Below are positions 19,172 through 27,717 of a stretch of 64,000 nucleotides of DNA, piece after piece (positions within the stretch are counted from its first letter, which is position 1; every line of letters begins with the position of its first letter). Origin of the DNA: Marinobacter sp. X15-166B (GTDB lineage: Bacteria > Pseudomonadota > Gammaproteobacteria > Pseudomonadales > Oleiphilaceae); the NCBI RefSeq assembly GCF_001752365.1, contig NZ_MEIY01000001.1, positions 951,012-1,015,011 of the forward strand, in the 5' to 3' direction. The notes beneath the pieces are model-generated. The model ran no database searches. It saw only the letters and a list, made by a program, of their open reading frames with translations, and had not been told where the DNA came from. Made by a program: the position numbers and the translations under genes.

Positions 19172-20845
19172 TCACGTAAGCTGACCCTCGCCGTGCACCG
19201 TCACCCCATTGCGTCCCTGCTGCTTGCGTTGGTACAGGGCCGCATCGGCCGCGTTGAGGGCCGCGTCGGCATCGGCAAAATCGTTCAGTCGGGCGACGCC
19301 CGCGCTGAGGGTAACCTGAAACTCGGCGTGCGCACCACTGAACGCCAGACCGGAAAACTGGCGGCATATGTTGTCCAGTATTCCCCGCGCTTCAGCCAGC
19401 TCGCACTGCGGCAGAATCACCGCAAATTCCTCCCCCCGTACCGGCCGACGATATCGGTTTTGCGCAACCGGTGCCGCAACAGGCTGGCCAGTGCTTTGAT
19501 CACCACATCCCCGACCGCATGTCCGTGGGTATCGTTGACCTGTTTGAAGTGATCCAGATCCAGCATCGCCACCGCCGTCGGGGTCGAGCTTCGCTGACAC
19601 ACCGCAAACCACTTGGCCAGTTCCTGTTTGATGCGGGAATGTTTCAGTAACCCGGTGAGACTGTCCTGAGTCGTCAGTTTGGCCAGCTGGCGGGCGCGGT
19701 GGCACCGCCCCCGCACCACGTTCACCAGACGCTGGTCGGTAATCGGTTTCTCAATAAAGTCGTCCGCATCCCGGGCCACTGCGGAAATTTGCTGATCGCG
19801 ATCCTGCTCGGACGACAGGTAGATAATGGGCAAGCCCAGCCATTCCGGCTGGAAGCGGATCATCCGCGCCAGCGCAATGCCGGAGTAATCGCCCATATGG
19901 ATATCCATCAACACGATATCCGGCTGGAACTCGAGCAGTCGGGCGCGGATCTGCTCGGGTTTGTGCACCACCACCACCTCCAGCCCGGCGTTGCGCAACA
20001 CCAACTGGAAATGGCTGGCCAATTCAACGTCGTCGTCCACGATCAGCACCTTGCCCCCCCCGGAAAGCTCCGTCTCGGCCGCCAGTTGTTCAATACGCTC
20101 CGCCAACCGGGGGATGTCCGCGGGCTCCGTAAAAAAAACCGCCGGCCCCGGCCTCGGCGCTGCGGTACCGTGCTGCAAACGAGTTGCTGGTACTCAACAC
20201 GATAATAGGCAAGGCGCTGTCCGGACACCGGGGAGTGCGAGCGCGCAAGGTCGTCACCAGCCGGCTGGCCATCACCTCGTCGGTGATCACCGCCGCCGTG
20301 GTACCGTCACTGCAGCACCCCAGCGCCGCCATAAAAGCGTCAACATCCGGATGGCAAGCCAATGCAAAGCCGTAGCGCGACAAACCATCGCTCAATTCCT
20401 GAGCCACCCGGTCCCGGGGCCGGATCAGATGAACCCATTTACGGGACCGGGTGCGGGCTGCCTCGGCAGCGACCGGGTCGAGTATGGGGCGCGAGGGTGC
20501 CGGTTCAGGGGACAAGCTGGCCGCCAGCGCCGACAGACGGGACCGGAACCCGGTGTCGAGCAAATGCGCCAGATCAGCCGCAGAACCGGCCTCGACCACC
20601 GGTTTTAACTGCTGCTCCAGTTCGGCGGCCATGCGACTCAGGTCATGCAAACCAAAGGTCCCGGCGGAACCGGCCAGTCGATGCAAGACCGCATAAGCGG
20701 ATTTGGCATCGGCCAGCGCAACCTTGCCCGGGGACTGACGAAACAGACCGGACAACTGTGATACTTCTCCCCGTACCCGCTGAAAATACTGAGCTTTAAT
20801 TTCATCCAGCTTTGCGGCAACATCCTGGTGTTTGGGTTTGGACAT
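19172..20845 (-). pseudogene. Hpt-REC-REC-GGDEF diguanylate cyclase, interrupted by two homopolymer frameshifts
   Basis: Correcting two one-base changes gives one protein of about 557 residues. The order is: an Hpt domain with phospho-histidine in 'LHRLAGSAGTFG'; a degenerate receiver lacking the acidic pocket and conserved lysine; a complete receiver ('VLIVDDDVELA', 'IVLMDIHMGDYSG', 'FIEKPI'); and a GGDEF domain ('MLDLDHFKQVNDTHGH', active site GGEEF, product-inhibition site RKTD five residues before it). The breaks are an A8 run at 20131-20138 (seven needed) and a C6 run at 19432-19437 (seven needed, inside the GGEEF codons). The two cancel in length. The start at 20845 follows 'GGAG'. Confidence 0.82.
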
Positions 20846-20982
20846 CCCGGGCTCCAACTTTTTGCTTGGCATTCACCACCCCGACAGGGTACCGGTTGCG
20901 GCAGGGTTTGACATCATCCACACTGGCAACATGCCAACAAACACCGGTTTTCGACCATCGCGCGATACAGACCCACAGCCCC

Positions 20983-23244
20983 ATGACATCATCGACGCCT
21001 CCCCGCATCAAGCAACGCTCCCTCAAACGCCGCATCGCGCTGATCACCATTGGCAGCAGTCTGGCTACGGTACTGCTGGTCTTACTGACCGCCTACCAAT
21101 CGTTGATCAAGGATTTTGAAACCCTGCTGACCCGCGAGCAGATCAGCGCCTCGCAGACCCTCGCTCATGCCGTCAATCAGCAGCTGGAACGACGTGTGCA
21201 GGCCCTGTCCAGCCTGGCCGCGGTGCTCACCGATGGCACCCGGCGACTGCCGCCGGACCAGTTGCGGCAAATTCTTGAACGCCAAAGTGGCACCAAGAAT
21301 CTGTTTTCCCCCGGACTGACGGTGTTCGACGAAAACGCTACGGCGATCGCCGGAGACGCCCACACCACAGGTCGTATCGGTACCAATTACCGCGACCGGG
21401 ATTACGCCCAGCGACTGCTGAAAACCCACCAACCGGTGATCAGTCGCCCGCTCATCGGGCGCACCACGGGGGTACCACAACTGGTGTTTATGGCCCCGAT
21501 ACTGAGCGACGACGGTGTGTTTCTTGGTGGTGTGGGCGGTTCTCTTGATCTGTCGAAGCAGTCTGTTTTGCCGGTCAACGAACTGGCCAAGCGTATCGAC
21601 TCCGAACGGGACAACCTGCAGATCATCGATTCCGGCAACATGGTATATGTCTCCGGCAGTCACACCGGCCTGCATCTGGAACCGCTACCGGAACCCGGGG
21701 CAAGTCGCCTGGTGGATGCGGTGTTGTCGGGCATGCCTTCCGGTACGGAGCACGACAGCCATGGCAACCGGCAGATTTTCGCGACCGCCCATTTACAGCG
21801 GCTGGGCTGGTTGTTTGTGAAAACCACCCCCTACGAGAAGGCGCTTGCGCCAGCCTGGGCCTCCTTCCAGCGCTTTTTTCTCTGGAGTCTTGGCGGGGCG
21901 AGCCTGCTGGTGCTGTTCGGACTCTGGCTGACCCGGCGCGCCCTCCAGCCGCTGAACGCCATGACCGAGCGAATTACCCACATGGCCGATGCACCTCAAA
22001 CCGGCGCGCGCCTGCCGGCCTCCAGGGTGCACGAATTGCAAGGGCTGACCCGCGCCTTTAACGCTCTGGCTCACTCCCGTGAACAAAAAGACCAGCAGAT
22101 CCGTGCGCAGCGGGACCGGCTTGAACTGCAATTCCAGCAGAGCGGCGACGGTATCCTGACCCTGGATTCGGATAGCCTGACCATATTACGGCTGAACCGG
22201 CGCATGGCGGAGATGACTGGCTACCCGCCCGAGACGCTGGTGGGGCAAAAACCCCACGACAGCCTGTTTGCCGAACCCACCAAACTGTTGGCTTTTTTAC
22301 AACACGTGGAACAGGACACTGGCGTACAGCACGCTGAGTTCAAACTTTACGACGCCAGCGGCAGCGCAATCGAGGTGGAGATCAGCGCCACCCGACTGGT
22401 GTTTTCCAGCCACGCCGAAATCATGCTGAACCTGCGGGATGCGACTGAACGCAACATGCTGGCGGCGCTGAAAGAGCGTTTTATAGCCACCCTCAGCCAC
22501 GAATTACGCACCCCGCTCACGGCCATCAATGGCGCGCTCAAATTGCTGGTTTCGGGCACCTCCGGGGCGCTGCCGGACACGGCCCAGCAAATGGCGGAGC
22601 TGGGACTGCGCAATGGCCTGCGCCTGCAGACCCTGATCGACGACCTGCTGGATTTCAGCAAACTGGCAGCCGGCCATATGGCCATCACACTGTCCCCTTG
22701 TGACCTGCAGACGCTGCTGGAGGAAACCGCGCAGGGCAATCAGCCCCTCGCCATGAATCATGATGTTGCCCTGCAGCTGGATGCCTGCGGCCCCTGGCTG
22801 ATTTCGGCCGATGCGGTCCGCCTGCGCCAGATTCTCGACAACTTTATCAGTAACGCGATCAAGGCCTCTCCGCCGGGCGGGGTGGTGACTCTGGCGGCCG
22901 CCACCCAACAGAACCGGGTTCGCATCAGTGTCACGGATCAAGGCAAAGGGATTCCTGATGAGTTCCGCCCCTTCGTGTTTCAGCGCTTTGCCCAGGCCGA
23001 AACCAGCCCCGGCGGTACCACCGAAGGTACAGGGTTGGGTCTGGCCATCTGCAAGGAACTGGCGGAGCAGATGCACGGTACTGTCGGCTACCGCTCCCAA
23101 GCTAACCAGGGCGCCTGTTTCTGGGTAGAGCTTCCCTTTCCGGAAACGACAACGCTGCCGAAACCCGATGAACCGGGCCGGCAGCGTTGCGATGACGGGG
23201 TTACCCAGAAGGTGCTCAGCTCTGCGCAATCATATCCCGAATGA
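20983..23244 (+). CDS. Membrane sensor histidine kinase (Cache-HAMP-PAS-HisKA-HATPase)
   Basis: This is a 753-residue kinase. A first membrane helix ('ITIGSSLATVLLVLLTA') lies at about 22-38 and a long periplasmic segment resembles a dCache sensor domain. A second helix ('LGGASLLVLFGLWLT') precedes a HAMP linker. A PAS domain is followed by the H-box 'ATLSHELRTPLTAING' and an HATPase with 'NFISNAIKASPPGG', 'DQGKGIPDEF' and 'GTGLGLAICKEL'. It has no receiver or Hpt domain, so it must pass phosphate to a separate partner, probably the divergent Hpt/REC proteins. The ATG at 20983 is used rather than the upstream open frame. The 3' end overlaps acnA by 29 bp. Confidence 0.9.
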   Translation: MTSSTPPRIKQRSLKRRIALITIGSSLATVLLVLLTAYQSLIKDFETLLTREQISASQTLAHAVNQQLERRVQALSSLAAVLTDGTRRLPPDQLRQILERQSGTKNLFSPGLTVFDENATAIAGDAHTTGRIGTNYRDRDYAQRLLKTHQPVISRPLIGRTTGVPQLVFMAPILSDDGVFLGGVGGSLDLSKQSVLPVNELAKRIDSERDNLQIIDSGNMVYVSGSHTGLHLEPLPEPGASRLVDAVLSGMPSGTEHDSHGNRQIFATAHLQRLGWLFVKTTPYEKALAPAWASFQRFFLWSLGGASLLVLFGLWLTRRALQPLNAMTERITHMADAPQTGARLPASRVHELQGLTRAFNALAHSREQKDQQIRAQRDRLELQFQQSGDGILTLDSDSLTILRLNRRMAEMTGYPPETLVGQKPHDSLFAEPTKLLAFLQHVEQDTGVQHAEFKLYDASGSAIEVEISATRLVFSSHAEIMLNLRDATERNMLAALKERFIATLSHELRTPLTAINGALKLLVSGTSGALPDTAQQMAELGLRNGLRLQTLIDDLLDFSKLAAGHMAITLSPCDLQTLLEETAQGNQPLAMNHDVALQLDACGPWLISADAVRLRQILDNFISNAIKASPPGGVVTLAAATQQNRVRISVTDQGKGIPDEFRPFVFQRFAQAETSPGGTTEGTGLGLAICKELAEQMHGTVGYRSQANQGACFWVELPFPETTTLPKPDEPGRQRCDDGVTQKVLSSAQSYPE

Positions 23245-25981
23245 CGTAGTGCAAAATGCCCCCATGCTGGAAGTACAGAGCTTCTTTCTCGGTATCAATA
23301 CGGGACACCAGCTCACAGGTTTCGCTGCGGCCATCGGTGTAGGTGATGGTGCAAGTCAGCCTGGCCCCGGGCCTGGCCGCCACGGACAAGCCTTCAATAC
23401 TGATCAGCTCGGCACCGGTGAGCTTGAGCGTGTGGCGGTTGATACCCTCGGGGAACTGTAAGGGCATCACCCCCATGCCAATCAGGTTGGAACGGTGAAT
23501 ACGCTCGTACGACTCCGCGATCACCGCCCGCACCCCCAGCAAACGCACCCCTTTGGCGGCCCAGTCACGACTGGAGCCGGTGCCGTATTCTTTGCCGGCC
23601 ACCACTACCAGCGGCGTTCCCTCGGTGGCGTACTGCATGGCAGCGTCGTAGATGGCCAGCTGCTCACCACTGGGAATGTGACGGGTATAGCCGCCTTCCA
23701 CATTGTCCAGCATTTCATTGCGAATGCGCACGTTGGCAAAGGTGCCGCGCATCATCACCTCGTGGTTACCGCGTCGGGACCCGTAGGAGTTGAAATTGGC
23801 CGGTTGCACGCCGTGGTCCTGCAGATAGCGGCCTGCGGGACTGTCGGCGGCAATCGAGCCTGCCGGTGAGATATGATCCGTGGTCACCGAATCCCCGAGC
23901 AACGCCAGAATTCGGGCGTTCTGCACGTCTGCGATCGGCTCGGGCTGGGGCCCCATGCCCTCAAAGAATGGCGGATGCTGGATATAGGTGGAACCATCGG
24001 ACCAGTCATACACCTGGCTGTCGGGTACCTCAATCGACTGCCAGATCCGGTCACCGTCAAACACCTGACCGTACTTTTTGCGGAACATGTCGGTCTTGAC
24101 CTTCTCGACCGCGTGGGCGATGTCCACCTGCGAGGGCCAGATATCTTTCAGATAGACCGGCTTGCCCTCGCGGTCCTTGCCCAGGGGCTCGGTCGTCAGG
24201 TCCACACGCACATTCCCCGCCAGCGCATACGCCACCACCAGGGGGGGTGACGCCAACCAGTTGGTTTTGACCAGCGGGTGGATGCGCCCTTCAAAGTTAC
24301 GGTTACCCGACAGCACCGACGCCACCGTGAGATCGCCCTCTATAACGGCCTCTTCAATCGGCGCCAGCAGGGGCCCGGAGTTCCCGATACAGGTGGTACA
24401 GCCATACCCCACCAGGTTGAAACCCAGCGCGTTGAGGTCGTCCTGGAACCCCGCCGCCCGCAGATACCCGGTCACCACCTTGGAGCCGGGAGCCAGCGAG
24501 GTCTTGACCCAGGGTTTGACCGCCAGACCGCGTTTGACCGCGTTTTGCGCCAGCAACCCCGCCGCCATCATCACACTGGGGTTGGAGGTGTTGGTGCAGG
24601 AGGTAATGGCGGCAATCACCACCGCGCCCGGATCCAGCCGGTGACTGGCACCGTCCAGGTCAAAGGTCTGGCTGGCAGCGTGCTCGTAGCTGGCCTCGAC
24701 ACCGACCGCGGTCTGGCCACCCTCGGATTTCAGCTGGGCCACTTCCTCGGATTTTTCTTCCTGCTCGTCGGTCGGCAGACCTTCCGCAGTGGCCATCAAC
24801 AACTCAAACGACGCTTTCATATCCGTCAGCGCCACCCGGTCCTGCGGACGCTTGGGTCCGGCCAGACTGGCCTCTACCGTGGCCATGTCGAGCTCCATGG
24901 TGTCGGTATACACCGGCTCATGGCCCGGTTCCCGCCACAGCCCTTGCGCCTTGGCGTAGGCCTCAATCAGATCGAGTTGGTCCGGGTCGCGCCCGGTCAG
25001 TTTCATATAATCCAGGGTTTGTTCGTCGATCGGGAAAAACCCGCAGGTGGCGCCATACTCCGGTGACATGTTGGCAATGGTGGCCCGGTCCGCCACCGGC
25101 ATGTCTTTCAGGCCATCACCGTAAAATTCAACAAATTTACCCACCACGCCTTTGTTGCGCAGCATTTCGGTGACCGTCAACACCAGATCGGTGGCGGTGA
25201 TGCCTTCCCGTAATTTTCCGGTGATTTTGAACCCCACCACCTCGGGAATCAGCATGGACACAGGTTGCCCCAACATGGCCGCTTCTGCTTCTATGCCGCC
25301 CACACCCCAACCGAGAATGCTGAGACCGTTGATCATGGTGGTGTGGGAGTCGGTGCCCACCAGCGTGTCCGGATAGGCGAACCAGCGACCATCCTGCTCA
25401 TGGCTCCACACGGTTTTACCCAGATACTCCAGGTTAACCTGATGGCAAATACCGGTTCCGGGGGGCACTACCCGGAAATTATCAAACGCCTGCTGACCCC
25501 AGCGCAAAAATTCATAGCGCTCCTGGTTGCGCTCCATCTCCCGGGCCACGTTGGCCTCGAACGCGGTGGCGTCGCCAAACTCGTCGACCATCACCGAGTG
25601 GTCAATTACCAGGTCCACCGGTGTCAGCGGGTTGATGATGGACGGGTCCTTGCCAGCCGCCTTAACCGCGTCACGCATGGCCGCCAGATCAACAACCCCC
25701 GGCACGCCGGTGAAGTCCTGCATCAGTACCCGGGCAGGACGAAATTGAATTTCGGTATCTGAATGACGATCCTGCAACCATTGCACCATGGCCTGAATGT
25801 GGCGTTGATCAACGGTGTCCCCATCTTCATTACGGAGCAGGTTTTCCAGCAAAACCTTCAACGAGAATGGCAGCTTGCTGATGTCGCCAAGCGAATTTCC
25901 GGCTTTGGGCAGACTGTAATAATGAAACGTCTTGCCGCCAGCCTCCAGGCTGGACAAGGTATTTAAACTGTCATTCGACAT
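23216..25981 (-). CDS. acnA: Aconitate hydratase AcnA
   Basis: AcnA interconverts citrate and isocitrate in the TCA cycle using a [4Fe-4S] cluster. The 921-residue product has the IRP1/AcnA-type layout. The cluster cysteines are visible as 'SCTNTSNPS' (Cys462) and 'YGCTTCIGNSGP' (Cys528 and Cys531). Substrate-loop motifs include 'LVGTDSHTTMINGL' and, in the C-terminal swivel domain, 'YGSRRGNHEVMMRGTFANVR' and 'EYGTGSSRDWAAKG'. The ATG at 25981 is preceded by 'AAAGGAGGAA' on the coding strand, so the longer open frame to 26023 is not used. A 254-bp gap to the next divergent gene presumably holds the promoters. Confidence 0.96.
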   Translation of the reverse strand: MSNDSLNTLSSLEAGGKTFHYYSLPKAGNSLGDISKLPFSLKVLLENLLRNEDGDTVDQRHIQAMVQWLQDRHSDTEIQFRPARVLMQDFTGVPGVVDLAAMRDAVKAAGKDPSIINPLTPVDLVIDHSVMVDEFGDATAFEANVAREMERNQERYEFLRWGQQAFDNFRVVPPGTGICHQVNLEYLGKTVWSHEQDGRWFAYPDTLVGTDSHTTMINGLSILGWGVGGIEAEAAMLGQPVSMLIPEVVGFKITGKLREGITATDLVLTVTEMLRNKGVVGKFVEFYGDGLKDMPVADRATIANMSPEYGATCGFFPIDEQTLDYMKLTGRDPDQLDLIEAYAKAQGLWREPGHEPVYTDTMELDMATVEASLAGPKRPQDRVALTDMKASFELLMATAEGLPTDEQEEKSEEVAQLKSEGGQTAVGVEASYEHAASQTFDLDGASHRLDPGAVVIAAITSCTNTSNPSVMMAAGLLAQNAVKRGLAVKPWVKTSLAPGSKVVTGYLRAAGFQDDLNALGFNLVGYGCTTCIGNSGPLLAPIEEAVIEGDLTVASVLSGNRNFEGRIHPLVKTNWLASPPLVVAYALAGNVRVDLTTEPLGKDREGKPVYLKDIWPSQVDIAHAVEKVKTDMFRKKYGQVFDGDRIWQSIEVPDSQVYDWSDGSTYIQHPPFFEGMGPQPEPIADVQNARILALLGDSVTTDHISPAGSIAADSPAGRYLQDHGVQPANFNSYGSRRGNHEVMMRGTFANVRIRNEMLDNVEGGYTRHIPSGEQLAIYDAAMQYATEGTPLVVVAGKEYGTGSSRDWAAKGVRLLGVRAVIAESYERIHRSNLIGMGVMPLQFPEGINRHTLKLTGAELISIEGLSVAARPGARLTCTITYTDGRSETCELVSRIDTEKEALYFQHGGILHYVIRDMIAQS

Positions 25982-26235
25982 ACGTTCCTCCTTTGCGTGA
26001 TCCCCAGAGTGTAATCGGGGCACTTCTTACTACCTCTATCTACTATCGCATCAATTGGCGGGACTTCAACCTTGCAGCTGCAACCTCGCGGTTGGCGTGC
26101 ACCGCCGGGTACCGGGCCGAATGCTGTCGGCAGGCTCCGACTTGCGACCGAATCGCTGGCCCAAGCCGCTGCCTTCTGCGATGATTCCAGCACTCTGCAC
26201 CCCTTTTCCACCTCAACAAAAAATGGCGAGCCTTC

Positions 26236-27690
26236 TTGAAAAACGACTGCCACTATCACCCCGCGGTTCCGGCGAAATGGCACTGTAGCCACTGTCAGAC
26301 CTATTATTGCCAACGCTGCATGCCCGATGGCGACACCAAAAAACAAAGGGGCATCTGCCCCGGATGCGACCACCCCCTGCGTTATCTGGGTGCTGCCACG
26401 GAGGTGGTTCCCTTCTGGAACCGGTTGTCGGCCTTTTTTCGTTACCCCTTGCACCTGGACCCGTTATTGGTCATCGGCATCTGCACTCTGGTGCCGCTGC
26501 TGATTTCCGCCTCCCTGATCGGGCTGATAGTCAGCCTGTTGTTGTTTGTCGCGCTGCTGAAATACACCTACGCCGTCATTCGGCACACCGCGGAAGGCCA
26601 CATGACGCCCCCACCTCTGGCCACGGCGTTTTCGGGCAGCGGTTTCAACATAGTATTGCTGCAATTGCTGGTGTTTGTGGCCATGGGCGGTCTGGTGTTC
26701 GCAGCCGGCCTGATTGGCGGGCCCTTACTGGCGTTGCTGATGCTGGCGTTTGTGCTGCTGGCGCTGCCCGCCAGCATCATGATTCTCGCCATGGAGCACT
26801 CCGTCGGCGCCGCCATCAACCCCATGAACCTGGCTTCGCTGATGGCCCGAATCGGCTGGCCTTATTTCCTCATGTACGGTTATCTGATTCTGCTCTCCCT
26901 GGCCAGTGGCGCTGCCCAGGAGTTTGCCTTCCAGCACTTCACTCCCTGGCTGGCGCAGCCGTTCAGCGGCTTCCTCAACAGTACTTTTACCCTGATGCTG
27001 TTCCACCTGCTGGGCTATGTGGTGTTTCAGTTTCAGGAAGAACTGGGGTTTGCCAGCGACCTGCAAGACGGCGACGCGCCGGTTGCGATGGCGCAGCGGG
27101 ATCGCAGTAAGCGGCTCGACGCCGACCTGGACATCCACCTCAAGGACGGCAATTACGACAAGGTGCAGGCACTGCTGGTGGCGGCGCTCAAACATGAGCC
27201 CGCCAACAGCGAGCGCACGGGGCAACTGTACGCCCTGCTAACCGCCCGCAATAACAACGAGGAACTCTACCGCTACCACCCGCGCATACTCACCTGGCTG
27301 GCCGAGCGTCGCAATGGTGCCGGTATCGCCGATTTGTTGTCCCGGCTGGCCGCGGTGGACCCCCGGTTCCGGCTGGACGACGATGGGTTGATTCTGGCCT
27401 GCGGGTCGGCGTTGGATCAGGCGGGCGAGTTCAAAGCAGCCCTGAAGCTGCTGCGGGATTTTCACAAGCGCTTTCCCGACAGCGAACACCTGGCCGGGGC
27501 GTATATTCTCGCGGCACAGATTCTGGCCAACCGTCTGCAGCAATGGGACAAAGCCACCGCATTTTTGAACTTCGTCAACCAGCACTGCCCCGGCAGCCCG
27601 CAGCATCCGCACCTTGCCGACTACCTGCAGCAGGCCAAAAACCGCGAGCCGCTGAAAGGCCCGCGCGCGAATTTCATGACCGACTCATGA
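26236..27690 (+). CDS. Zinc-binding, multi-pass membrane protein with C-terminal TPR-like repeats (DUF4013-like)
   Basis: The product is 484 residues from a TTG start (no ATG fits the frame). The N-terminal 50 residues form a B-box-like zinc site with paired Cys and His ('CHYHP', 'HCSHCQTYYCQRCM', 'CPGC'). Residues from about 60 to 270 contain six or seven hydrophobic helices with the glycine-rich 'GLVFAAGLIGGPLLALLMLA', reminiscent of DUF4013 membrane proteins. The last 190 residues are soluble and helical, with TPR-like spacing ('GNYDKVQALLVAALKHEPAN', 'GEFKAALKLLRDFHKRFPDS'). Function is unknown; a membrane-anchored scaffold is the most that can be said. It is convergent with phaC. Confidence 0.75.
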   Translation: MKNDCHYHPAVPAKWHCSHCQTYYCQRCMPDGDTKKQRGICPGCDHPLRYLGAATEVVPFWNRLSAFFRYPLHLDPLLVIGICTLVPLLISASLIGLIVSLLLFVALLKYTYAVIRHTAEGHMTPPPLATAFSGSGFNIVLLQLLVFVAMGGLVFAAGLIGGPLLALLMLAFVLLALPASIMILAMEHSVGAAINPMNLASLMARIGWPYFLMYGYLILLSLASGAAQEFAFQHFTPWLAQPFSGFLNSTFTLMLFHLLGYVVFQFQEELGFASDLQDGDAPVAMAQRDRSKRLDADLDIHLKDGNYDKVQALLVAALKHEPANSERTGQLYALLTARNNNEELYRYHPRILTWLAERRNGAGIADLLSRLAAVDPRFRLDDDGLILACGSALDQAGEFKAALKLLRDFHKRFPDSEHLAGAYILAAQILANRLQQWDKATAFLNFVNQHCPGSPQHPHLADYLQQAKNREPLKGPRANFMTDS

Positions 27691-27717
27691 GACACCCGGA
27701 GCCCCACGGCCCGCCCT

